A program made the translations under genes and the position numbers. Shown piece by piece: positions 56,148 to 64,000 of a stretch of 64,000 bases of DNA (position 1 is the stretch's first letter; each line of letters begins with the position of its first letter). The stretch is from NCBI RefSeq assembly GCF_965200405.1, contig NZ_OZ241356.1, forward strand, positions 3,348,001 through 3,412,000. Direction: 5' to 3'. This DNA comes from Glacieibacterium sp965200405. Lineage in GTDB: Bacteria > Pseudomonadota > Alphaproteobacteria > Sphingomonadales > Sphingomonadaceae. The notes under the pieces were generated by a model. It was not told where the DNA came from. It saw only the letters and a program-made list of their open reading frames with translations, and made no database searches.

Positions 56148-57599
56148 TCAACCGGCCGGGTAGTTCGGGGCTTCGCGAGTGATCGTCACGTCATGGACGT
56201 GGCTCTCGCGCAGGCCGGCGTTAGTGATCTGGATGAACTCGGCGCGCTCGCGGAAGTCGGCCAGCGTTGCCGCGCCCGAGTAACCCATCGCCGCCTTCAA
56301 CCCGCCCACCAGCTGGTGCAGCACGTCGACCGCCGGGCCCTTGAACGCCACCTGCCCCTCTATGCCCTCCGGCACCAGCTTCAGCTGGTCCTTGATATCC
56401 TGCTGGAAATAGCGATCCGCCGAGCCGCGCGCCATCGCTCCGACAGAGCCCATGCCGCGGTAGCTCTTGTAGGTCCGCCCCTGCCACAGGAAGGTCTCGC
56501 CCGGTGCCTCGGTGGTCCCCGCGAGCAGCGAGCCGACCATCACCGCCGAAGCGCCGGCTGCCAGCGCCTTGGCGATGTCGCCACTGGTGCGCAAGCCGCC
56601 GTCGGCGATGACGGGCACGTCGCCTGCCCCGCGCGCGGCGTCGATGATCGCGGTCAACTGGGGCACGCCGACACCCGCGACGATGCGTGTCGTGCAGATC
56701 GAGCCCGGCCCGATGCCGACCTTGATGCCGTCGGCACCCGCGTCGATCAGCGCCCGCGCCGCCTCCGCCGTGGCGACGTTACCGGCGATGACCTGCGCCG
56801 AGTTGGAGATGCGCTTGATGCGGCGCACCGCGTCGGCGACGGCGATGTTATGGCCGTGCGCGGTGTCGACGATGATCAGGTCGCACTCGGCGTCGAGCAG
56901 CGCCTCGGTGCGCGCAAAGCCATTGTCGCCGACGGTGGTGGCCGCGGCAACGCGCAGCCGCCCCGCGGTGTCCTTGGTCGCGTCGGGATAGGTTACGGCG
57001 CGCTCGATGTCCTTGACGGTGATCAGCCCGATGCAATGCCCGGCGTCGTCGACGACCAGCAGCTTCTCGATGCGGCGCGCGTGGAGCAGCTTGCGCGCCT
57101 CCTCGCTGCTGACCCCGGCGCTGACCGTCGCCAGGTTTTCGGACGTCATCAGTTCGCGGATCGGCTGCGCCGGGTTCTCGGCAAAGCGCACGTCGCGGTT
57201 GGTGACGATGCCGGCCAGTCGACCCGAGCCCTCGATCACCGGGATCGACGAAATTCTGAACCGCCGCATCAACTCCAGCGCATCGCCGAGCGTCTGGTCG
57301 ACGCGCATGGTCACCGGGTTGACCACCATGCCGCTCTCGAAGCGCTTGACCTGCCGCACCGCAGTCGCCTGCTCCTCGACGGTCAGGTTGCGGTGCAGGA
57401 CGCCGATGCCACCGGCCTGCGCCATGACGATCGCCATGTCGGCCTCGGTGACAGTGTCCATCGCCGCGGACAGGATGGGGATATTGAGCCCGATCTCGCG
57501 CGTGATCCGAGTCCGCGTATCCGCGTCGGTCGGCAGCACCGAGGATGCCGCCGGCACCAGCAGCACGTCGTCGAAAGTCAGGCCGAGCCGGATGTTCAT
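56148..57599 (-). CDS. guaB: IMP dehydrogenase
   Basis: A 483-residue enzyme oxidising IMP to XMP, the committed step to GTP. LTFDDVLLVPAASSVLP opens the barrel, two CBS repeats lie around residues 90-200, and the catalytic Cys is in GPGSICTTRIVAGVG. GYRGMGSVGAM-like flap SYRGMGSVGAMARGS is intact. ATG 57599 starts the conserved core; the long upstream frame is spurious. It directly precedes the rsmB-type gene. Confidence 0.97.
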   Translation of the reverse strand: MNIRLGLTFDDVLLVPAASSVLPTDADTRTRITREIGLNIPILSAAMDTVTEADMAIVMAQAGGIGVLHRNLTVEEQATAVRQVKRFESGMVVNPVTMRVDQTLGDALELMRRFRISSIPVIEGSGRLAGIVTNRDVRFAENPAQPIRELMTSENLATVSAGVSSEEARKLLHARRIEKLLVVDDAGHCIGLITVKDIERAVTYPDATKDTAGRLRVAAATTVGDNGFARTEALLDAECDLIIVDTAHGHNIAVADAVRRIKRISNSAQVIAGNVATAEAARALIDAGADGIKVGIGPGSICTTRIVAGVGVPQLTAIIDAARGAGDVPVIADGGLRTSGDIAKALAAGASAVMVGSLLAGTTEAPGETFLWQGRTYKSYRGMGSVGAMARGSADRYFQQDIKDQLKLVPEGIEGQVAFKGPAVDVLHQLVGGLKAAMGYSGAATLADFRERAEFIQITNAGLRESHVHDVTITREAPNYPAG

Positions 57600-57804
57600 G
57601 ATTGCGTCCTCGGGCGCCTGCGGGGTGCGGCTATATAGAGGCGGAGGCCCAAGAATGCTACCGCGTTCGGGCCGGTGCCTCGGTCGTCCCGCTGAACATC
57701 CGCCGCAGTTGACCGAAGCCACACCCTCGCGGCAATGGGAACGCGCGTTGTGAGATGGTTTTCGTAAGCCACGGACGTGCTCGTGATTCATAGGGGAGAT
57801 GCTC

Positions 57805-59492
57805 GTGGCCGTATCCGGTGTTCGCGCGGTTGGATGGATCCTGAGCGCGGCAGTGCTGCTTCCGCTGGCAGGGGTGACGCCGCCGCACGCCAGTGCGCAA
57901 CCGGCTGCGTCCGGCGATCTCGCGCAACAGGACATGATGGCCAAGCTTGGCTTGCAGCGGATGAAGCCGGGCCCGAGCGGCGACGTCAACGCCCCCAATT
58001 CCGCCAATTACGACGAGACCATCGCTGGTCCACAGTCGGAACTGCCCGATCCGTTGCGGACCGCCGCCGGCAAGCCGGTAGCTACCGCCGAGGCATGGTG
58101 GAGGACGCGCCGGCCCGAGATACTGGCGGCGTTCGAGCGCGAAGTTTATGGGCGTGTCCCGGATACCGCGCCCCGGATCGACTGGCGTGTCGACAGCACG
58201 GACCGTGAGTTCGTCGCGATGAAGCCGGTGATCGCGCGCCGAATGATCGGGCACGCCGATAACAGCGCCGCTCCGCAGATCGCGGTCGACATTCGCATGA
58301 CCGTGGTCGTTCCCGCGAACGCCAAGGGGCCGGTGCCGCTGCTTATCATGTTCGGCCGCGACGACTTTCCGGCGCCGTCGCAACCGTCGCGCGCCGAGTT
58401 CGAGCGGATCGATGCCGGGCTCAAGAAGCTGCTGGTGACACAGGATCCGGCACTCGGACCGGTGTTCGACGCCCATCCCGCCTTCATGCTCCACACCCAG
58501 CCGGCCTTCACCCCGCCGCAGCGCGATGCGAAGGGTAACTTCCCGCGGCCCGAGCAGATCATCGCGGCGGGCTGGGGCTATGCGATGCTCGACACCGACA
58601 CGATCCAGCCTGACAATTCGGCGGGTCTGAGCCGCGGTGTGATCGGCCTCGCCAGTCGGGGACAGCCGCGCCAGCCGGACCAATGGGGTACGTTGCGCGC
58701 CTGGGCCTGGGGCGCGAGCCGTGCTTTCGATGTGCTCAGCCGGGACACTGCCATCGACCCACGCCGGATCGGGATCGAAGGCGTCTCGCGCTATGGCAAG
58801 GCGGCGCTGGTGGCGATGGCCTTCGATCAGCGCTTTGCGACGGGCCTGATCGGATCATCCGGCAAAGGCGGCACGACCTTGCTGCGCCGGAATTTCGGTG
58901 AGGACGTCACCAGCCTGACATCGGCGAGCATTACTGGATGGCCGGCAATTTCCTTAGGTACGGAGCCGCGCAGGGCAAGGATGTGCGGACCCCGGCGGAG
59001 CTGTCGGTCGACTCGCACGAGCTGATCGCCCTGTGCGCGCCGCGTCCGGTGTTCATCAGCTATGGCATTCCGGACGAGGGCGACGCCCACTGGCTCGATC
59101 ACCGAGGCAGTTTCATGGCCGCGGTCGCAGCCGGAAAGGTCTATCGACTGCTCGGCGCGCGCGACCTGGGCCAGGGCGACGACTACCGCAAGGCCGTCAT
59201 GCCGCCAGTCAAGACCGGCCTGCTCGACGGTGCATTGGCTTGGCGGCAGCATGACGGCGGTCATACCGACACGCCGAACGTCACCATTTTCCTGAATTGG
59301 GCCGACAAGCAACTCGGCACGACGGCCCGGTCGGGCGTCACGAGGCATCGGTGGCGATCAGCACCTGGCCCAAACAGCACCATACCTCCCCCCGGGACGG
59401 GAGGAGGTATGGATCGAACGAGTAACTATGAGGCGTGTGCCCGGCTTCAGGCGGCCTTGGCCAGATACGCCATCCAGTACTTCGCCAGCTGA
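57805..59492 (+). pseudogene. CE15-like glucuronoyl esterase, frameshifted
   Basis: An exported alpha/beta hydrolase of the glucuronoyl esterase (CE15)-like family, broken by one frameshift. The first frame runs from GTG 57805 (GGGGAG about 7 bases upstream) through GVSRYGKAALVAMAF, with the nucleophile Ser, to FGEDVTSLT. At about 58921 one base is missing, and the reading moves to GEHYWMAGNFLRYGAA and onward to SHELIALCAPRPVF and DEGDAHWLDH. Without correction the first frame stops at 59025. The second frame runs past the expected end (near 59325) to a stop at 59492, opposite the TPR gene, so the C-terminus may be altered too. A read error is possible. Confidence 0.75.
59380..59412 (-). terminator. 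Inverted repeat between the esterase and the TPR gene
   Basis: Perfect 10-bp arms CCATACCTCC / GGAGGTATGG with a 13-base loop, 35 bases beyond the TPR gene stop. A real T-tract is lacking on both strands, so it is only a candidate terminator. Confidence 0.45.
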
Positions 59493-60706
59493 GCGCGCGG
59501 CCCGCTGGTGACGGCCTGGAAAGCGGTGGTCGCGCCGGCCTTGTCGCCAGCCATTGCCAGCGAGGCACCGAGACGGAGATTGGCGGTGTTGGCGTCGACG
59601 CCGCCGGCCTTGGTCAACGCCAGACGGTACATGTCCGCCGCCTTGGCGTAGTTGCCATAGCTGTAGAAAGCGTCGCCGGTGCCGAGCGCAGCCTTGCCGT
59701 TAGGCGACTTGGGGGCGTCACGCTCCAGGCCGGCAAGACCAGCCTTGTCGGCGGGGATGCTCTTGTTGGCGGCGGCGTAAAGCTCTTTCTCGAACGGCTT
59801 GCCGGCCAGCTTCTTGGCGGCGGTGCCTTCATCGAGCACGGCCTTGGCCTCTCCGGGCAAGCCCTTCTCGATCGCTATATTAGCATACTCCTGATACTCG
59901 CGCTCAGGGCCGATCGCCTTGGCAGCGCGCATCAGGCGGAAGGCGTCGAGCGAGAACTGGTCGTCGGTGCCAGCGCCATCACGGGTGATGTTGAGCGCCA
60001 GGTTCCAGTTCTCGGGCGTCGGATAAGCAGCGATCAGGGCTGCCGCGCCGGTGCCGGTCTCAGCCGCCATCTTCTTGTCGAACGCCAACGCAAGGCGCTT
60101 GCGATACCAGGACTCAGGCGCCGGCTGACCGGTCGCGACCTTGGCGGCGATCGCCTTGTCGAACGTCTGGATCGCCTGCGCGGTCTGGTTCTGGTCGGAG
60201 TAAAGGATCGCCAAGTTGAGGACGTTGTCGGGATCCTCAGGCGCCAGGGCGACAAGCTGCTCCGTGTACTTGGTTGCGGCGACATAATCGCGACGCTGCT
60301 GAGCCAGGGCGGCAAGGTTGCGCAGGAACTTGGGCTTCTCCGCCGCGGGCAGGAACGGGCTGTCGACCATGGTCTTCAGCGCCTCTTCGAGGGCAGCATT
60401 GTCCTTTAGCGTCTGCGCCGCGGCCAGCTTTGAATTGGCGAGGTAGAAGCTGTCGGTCGGGTTGAGATTCCCGGCAGCCTCGGCAGCGCGAACCTGGGTC
60501 AGCACGCCGGCATTGTCGCCAGCCTTCTGCGTCGTCTCGATCGCGATCAACGCAGTGCGGACCGGCTTCGAGATGTTCTTGGCGTCAAGCTTGGTCGTGT
60601 CCTGAGCGGCAGCAGGCTTTTCCTTGGCCAGAGCAGGCGTTGCGACGCCGACAGCAAGTCCGGTGCCCAGCAGTGTGGCGACCAGCGCGCGTGAAAATGT
60701 CCTCAT
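59447..60706 (-). CDS. Exported tetratricopeptide-repeat protein
   Basis: A 419-residue exported protein with a signal peptide ending ATPALA, then helical repeats of TPR/Sel1-like type along most of its length (for example NVLNLAILYSDQNQTAQAIQ and DAFYSYGNYAKAADMYRLA). No catalytic motif is seen. Similar proteins occur in alphaproteobacteria as abundant periplasmic factors of unknown role. ATG 60706 begins the signal peptide. Confidence 0.78.
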   Translation of the reverse strand: MRTFSRALVATLLGTGLAVGVATPALAKEKPAAAQDTTKLDAKNISKPVRTALIAIETTQKAGDNAGVLTQVRAAEAAGNLNPTDSFYLANSKLAAAQTLKDNAALEEALKTMVDSPFLPAAEKPKFLRNLAALAQQRRDYVAATKYTEQLVALAPEDPDNVLNLAILYSDQNQTAQAIQTFDKAIAAKVATGQPAPESWYRKRLALAFDKKMAAETGTGAAALIAAYPTPENWNLALNITRDGAGTDDQFSLDAFRLMRAAKAIGPEREYQEYANIAIEKGLPGEAKAVLDEGTAAKKLAGKPFEKELYAAANKSIPADKAGLAGLERDAPKSPNGKAALGTGDAFYSYGNYAKAADMYRLALTKAGGVDANTANLRLGASLAMAGDKAGATTAFQAVTSGPRAQLAKYWMAYLAKAA

Positions 60707-60832
60707 CGTCGTCTCCCATTGGATTTTGGTGTTTGGCTAAGCGCGGGCGGGGGATGCGTCAATCTTTTGGCGTAAATCTCTCCGGTGTAATCTCATTATG
60801 CTTGTGGCGATTAACGCGATTTGAACATCCCC

Positions 60833-60874
60833 GGGTCCGGTCTATCAACACCGTTCGTCGTCATTTCCGGACCC
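60833..60874 (+). repeat. Inverted repeat just before yaaA
   Basis: Perfect 8-bp arms GGGTCCGG (60833-60840) and CCGGACCC (60867-60874), with a 26-base loop. The right arm ends 3 bases from the yaaA ATG, where no ribosome-binding site is seen. It may fold the start region. Confidence 0.45.
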
Positions 60875-60877
60875 TAG

Positions 60878-61660
60878 ATGATTGCTGTCCTGTCGCCTGC
60901 CAAGACCCTCGACGAAACCACGCCGGTTCCCAACGTCGAAGCCACGCTGCCGCGCTTCATCGACCAGGCGGCAACGGTCGCCAAGGCCGCGGCGAAGCTC
61001 AGCCCCAAGGCACTGCAGAAATTGATGCACATATCGCCGGGCCTGGCGGAGCTGAACGCCGGCCGGTTCAAGGCATTCGAGGTGCCGTTCACGCCGGAGA
61101 ATGCCAGGCCGGCGTTGTATATGTTCGATGGCGACGTCTACACCGGGCTCGACGGCAAGTCCCTGGACAAGGGCGGTGTCGCGTTCGCGCAGGAGCATGT
61201 TCGGATTCTGTCGGGATTGTACGGCCTGCTGCGGCCGCTCGACCTGATGCAGCCCTATCGCCTGGAGATGGGCGTGCCGATGAAGGTCGGTGCGAAGCGC
61301 GACCTGTACGCGGTCTGGGGCAAGAAGGTCGCCACCGCCCTGTCCGAAGAACTGGCGGACCATGCCGACACGACGTTGATCAACCTGGCGAGCAAGGAGT
61401 ATTTCGGCGCGGTCAAGGTCGACGCCCTGCCCGGCGCAGTGATCGCGATCGATTTCCGCGACGACCATGACGGGGAACTGCGGTTCAACACCTTCGTCGG
61501 CAAGGAAGCTCGCGGCGCGATGGCACGCTACATGGTCGACGAGCGGATCGATCGCGCGGATGGGCTTAAGGGGTTCAAGGCGTTGGGCTACAGCTTCAAG
61601 GCGGCGCATTCCGATGACGGGCGCTGGGCTTTCGTACGCAAGGCCGGGCCGAAGAAATAG
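60878..61660 (+). CDS. yaaA: Peroxide-stress protein YaaA
   Basis: A 260-residue YaaA/DUF328 protein that, in E. coli, lowers intracellular iron during hydrogen peroxide stress. MIAVLSPAKTLDETTP opens the protein, and FDGDVYTGLDGKSLDKG, LSGLYGLLRPLDLMQPYRLE and NLASKEYFGAVK follow in family order. Length matches. ATG 60878 is the start, despite lacking a ribosome-binding site; an inverted repeat covers the bases before it. OxyR sites were not evident. Confidence 0.94.
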   Translation: MIAVLSPAKTLDETTPVPNVEATLPRFIDQAATVAKAAAKLSPKALQKLMHISPGLAELNAGRFKAFEVPFTPENARPALYMFDGDVYTGLDGKSLDKGGVAFAQEHVRILSGLYGLLRPLDLMQPYRLEMGVPMKVGAKRDLYAVWGKKVATALSEELADHADTTLINLASKEYFGAVKVDALPGAVIAIDFRDDHDGELRFNTFVGKEARGAMARYMVDERIDRADGLKGFKALGYSFKAAHSDDGRWAFVRKAGPKK

Positions 61661-61668
61661 ACGCACGC

Positions 61669-61696
61669 AAAAGGGGCCGGACTTGCGCCCGGCCCC
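61669..61696 (-). terminator. Intrinsic terminator of the repeat lipoprotein
   Basis: An 8-bp stem GGGGCCGG / CCGGCCCC with an 8-base loop, followed on the - strand by TTTT. It lies 28 bases after the lipoprotein stop and 12 bases after the convergent yaaA stop; the T-tract fits the - strand only. Confidence 0.8.
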
Positions 61697-61723
61697 CGAC
61701 AATACGAAGCTTAGCTGTAAAGC

Positions 61724-62104
61724 TTACTTCTTCATCGCGTCGGCTTTAGCCTTCATGTTGTCGGCTGCTGCGTCGGCGTTCGCCTTCATGGAGTCCGCGG
61801 CGTTCTCCGCGTTGGTCTTCATGGCTTCGGCGTTGTTCTTGGCGGTATCGACCATTGCGTCGGCCTTCTTGTCGGCTGACTCGACCATGGCATCGGCCTT
61901 GTTGCCGGCTGCGTCGACGGTTGCGTCGGCCTTGTTGGCCATTGCATCGGCAGCGGCGTCGGCGCTCGGCGCGGTCGTCGTGGTCTCGGTGGTGGTCATC
62001 GAACCATCGGCATTGGTCGTGGTGTCGGTGGTCTTGGCCTTCTCGCCGCAAGCAGCAAGCAGGCCGAGGCTGGCCACAGCCGCCAGCGTCAGAGCAGTCT
62101 TCAT
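61724..62104 (-). CDS. Lipoprotein with Ala/Lys/Asp 11-mer-like repeats
   Basis: A 126-residue lipoprotein with lipobox LLAAC (Cys19-20 region), a Thr-rich spacer (KTTDTTTNADGSMTTTETTT) and a C-terminal series of repeats such as NKADAMVESADKKADAMVD, which would form an amphipathic helix or coiled coil. ATG 62104 is preferred over the TTG/ATG options upstream, as it begins the signal peptide; GGAG is about 10 bases away. The N-terminal third resembles that of the lipoprotein at 34773. A strong terminator follows. Confidence 0.75.
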   Translation of the reverse strand: MKTALTLAAVASLGLLAACGEKAKTTDTTTNADGSMTTTETTTTAPSADAAADAMANKADATVDAAGNKADAMVESADKKADAMVDTAKNNAEAMKTNAENAADSMKANADAAADNMKAKADAMKK

Positions 62105-62198
62105 AAATAAAATCTCCGTTGACAGGTGCACAGTCCTCGTGCGGGGCGCTCCATAGCCGTTTCCGCGATGCTTGCGAAGCTCTAAGATGGACTGGTGA

Positions 62199-64000
62199 TT
62201 AACCTAGGTCTGTCGTTTCGGTTCCATCGTTGGGCGCGACTTCGGAAGCAGCTTCGTCAACGACATCAGCAGCTTCGTCCTCGCCGATCTTCGCTGCCGA
62301 AACGACATGCTCGTCATCGGCGACGCGGAACAGGGTGACGCCCTGCGCCGAACGACCCATGATGCGGATCTGCTCGACCGGCGTGCGGATCAGCTTGGCC
62401 TGGTCGGTGACCAGCATCAGCTCATCGCCCTGCACGACCGGGAAGCTGGCGACGACAGTGCCGTTGCGCTCCGAATCCGCGATCGTCGCGATGCCCATAC
62501 CGCCACGGCCGGAGCGCCGATACTCGAAGGCGCTCGACCGCTTGCCGAAGCCGTTCGAGGTGACCGTCAGGATGAACTCCTCGGCCGCTGCGAACTCGCC
62601 CATGCGCTGCTCCGACAGGATGCGCTCGCCGGGATCGGCCTTCCAAGGGGCAGCCTTGAGGTAATCCTCGCGCTCCTGTGGCGTCGCTTTGAAGGCCTTG
62701 AGGATCGACATCGACATGACCTCGTCGCCCTTGGCCAGCGCGATGCCGCGGACGCCGGTCGAGGTGCGGCTGACGAACTCGCGGACGTCGTCGACCGGGA
62801 AGCGGATCGCCTTGCGCTGGCGCGTCACCAGCAGCACGTCCTCGACTTCGTCGCACAGCGCGACGCCGATCAGCCGGTCGTCGTCGCCATCCTCGAAGCG
62901 GATCGCCAGCTTGCCGTTACCGGGCACATTGGTGAACGCATCCATGGAGTTGCGTCGCACCGAACCGTGTGCCGTGGCGAACATGACGTTGAGCTTGCCC
63001 CACTCCGCCTCGTCCTCGGGCAGCGGCAGGACCGAGGTGATCGTCTCACCGGGCTCGAGCTTGGGCAGCACCTGGACGATCGGCCGGCCACGCGCCTGGG
63101 GAGCGCCCAGCGGCAACTTGAAGACCTTGAGGCGATAGACCTTTCCGGCGCTGGAGAAGAACAGCACCGGGGTGTGCGTGCAGGCGACAAATAGGTTGGT
63201 GACGATGTCCTCGTCCTTGGTCGACATCGCCGAGCGGCCCTTGCCGCCGCGACGCTGCGCCCGATAGTCGGACAGCGGCACGCGCTTGATATAACCGGTC
63301 ATGGTCACCGTCACGACCATGTCCTCGCGCTCGATCAGGTCTTCGTCGTCGATATCATCGCCCGGCGGCGCGATCTCGGTGCGGCGCTTGGTCGAAAAGG
63401 CGTCCGACACCGCATCGAGTTCGGCGCGCATGACTTCGTACAGCCGGCCGCGGTTACGCAGGATCTCCAGCAGCGCTTCGATCGACAGCGCCAAAGCCTT
63501 GATCTCGTCGGTGATCTCGTCGCGACCCAGCGCGGTCAGGCGGTGCAGGCGCAGGTCGAGGATGGCACGGACCTGCAGCTCCGACAGGCGGTAGCTGTCC
63601 TGCGCCGCATCGGGCACGATCGCTTCGATCAGGCCGAGGTAAGGCCCGATATCGCCCATCGGCCAGTCGCGACCCATCAGCGCGGCGCGAGCTTCCGCCG
63701 GGTTCGGCGAGGCGCGGATCATCCGCACGACCTCGTCGAGGTTGGCAACGGCGACCATCAGCCCGAGCAACAGATGCGCCCGCTCGCGCGCCTTGTTGAG
63801 CTCGAACTTGGAGCGCCGGGTGATCACCTCCTCGCGGAACTGGATGAACGCCTCGATGACGTCGCGCAGGTTGAGCAGCTCCGGCCGCCCGCCGCGGATC
63901 GCCAGCATGTTGATCGCGAACGAGGTTTGCGCCGGGGTGTGCCGATACAGCTGATTGAGCACGACCTCCCAGGTCGCATCGCGCTTGAGGTCGAGGACGA
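62199..64000 (-). CDS. gyrA: DNA gyrase subunit A (3' part)
   Basis: The C-terminal 600 residues of GyrA, open to the window edge, where VLDLKRDATWEVVLNQLYRHT matches the region after the active site. The GyrA box is QRRGGKGRS, followed by six pinwheel blades for DNA wrapping (for example IVQVLPKLEPGETITSVLPL). The tail is acidic (GEDEAADVVDEAASEV). The catalytic Tyr and the quinolone-resistance region lie beyond the window. Confidence 0.97.
   Translation of the reverse strand, partial: VLDLKRDATWEVVLNQLYRHTPAQTSFAINMLAIRGGRPELLNLRDVIEAFIQFREEVITRRSKFELNKARERAHLLLGLMVAVANLDEVVRMIRASPNPAEARAALMGRDWPMGDIGPYLGLIEAIVPDAAQDSYRLSELQVRAILDLRLHRLTALGRDEITDEIKALALSIEALLEILRNRGRLYEVMRAELDAVSDAFSTKRRTEIAPPGDDIDDEDLIEREDMVVTVTMTGYIKRVPLSDYRAQRRGGKGRSAMSTKDEDIVTNLFVACTHTPVLFFSSAGKVYRLKVFKLPLGAPQARGRPIVQVLPKLEPGETITSVLPLPEDEAEWGKLNVMFATAHGSVRRNSMDAFTNVPGNGKLAIRFEDGDDDRLIGVALCDEVEDVLLVTRQRKAIRFPVDDVREFVSRTSTGVRGIALAKGDEVMSMSILKAFKATPQEREDYLKAAPWKADPGERILSEQRMGEFAAAEEFILTVTSNGFGKRSSAFEYRRSGRGGMGIATIADSERNGTVVASFPVVQGDELMLVTDQAKLIRTPVEQIRIMGRSAQGVTLFRVADDEHVVSAAKIGEDEAADVVDEAASEVAPNDGTETTDLG

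Noticed and set aside
58900..58940. Programmed -1 ribosomal frameshift in the esterase
   Set aside because: There is no slippery heptamer and no clear downstream stem, so a deleted base or read error is simpler.

Overview
This window is GC-rich, gene-dense chromosomal DNA from an alphaproteobacterium, most likely a sphingomonad (Sphingomonadales). The pointers are a PEPxxWA-type C-terminal sorting signal, a zur-merC pair, the ctaA-rplM-rpsI order, an hda/DUF2066 pair divergent from purM-purN, a PurN-YjbR fusion, and a two-gene cobalamin-dependent methionine synthase. These placements rest on family knowledge, not on a search. No rRNA, tRNA, CRISPR array, insertion sequence or prophage gene was seen.

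Layout. 1-8919 is the end of an exopolysaccharide locus, all on the + strand and tightly coupled. It holds two family-2 glycosyltransferases, an EpsD-like peptidyl-prolyl isomerase lipoprotein, a polysaccharide pyruvyl transferase, an FrhB-type Fe-S/flavin protein, and rfbACDB for dTDP-L-rhamnose. 9067-16709 holds NhaA, a DUF1345 protein, tlyA-dxs, zur with a MerC-like protein, heme A synthase, and ribosomal proteins L13 and S9. 16865-25423 holds a DsbD-like reductase, an amidohydrolase, a beta-hydroxyacid dehydrogenase, threonine dehydratase, a PAP2 phosphatase, diacylglycerol kinase and leucyl-protein transferase. 25424-27864 is accessory in character: an AT-rich regulatory gap, an ice-binding-like surface protein, and two small orphan genes behind a long inverted repeat.

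27900-33562 is a methionine operon on the - strand (ArsR-methyltransferase regulator, metF, metH in two pieces) with its operator inside the promoter. 33672-37400 holds MlaA, two small lipoproteins, and groES-groEL under CIRCE. 37522-46231 holds a metallophosphoesterase, ppk1, a MOSC protein, hda, DUF2066 and purM-purN. 46233-57599 is housekeeping: ndk, holC, pepA, then lptD-surA-pdxA-rsmA for outer-membrane assembly, then rsmB and guaB. The end holds a frameshifted CE15-like esterase, a TPR protein, yaaA, a repeat lipoprotein and the 3' part of gyrA.

The most notable signals are: two genes (nhaA and the metallophosphoesterase) whose conserved N-termini can only be reached from AUU or AUC start codons with good Shine-Dalgarno spacing; the near-leaderless, self-operated methionine operon; the ice-binding-like protein with a bactofilin-like repeat region and an exosortase signal; the frameshifted esterase; and a long antisense overlap between tlyA and its convergent neighbour. 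I did not find a clearly new multi-gene system. Most of the window is ordinary chromosome.
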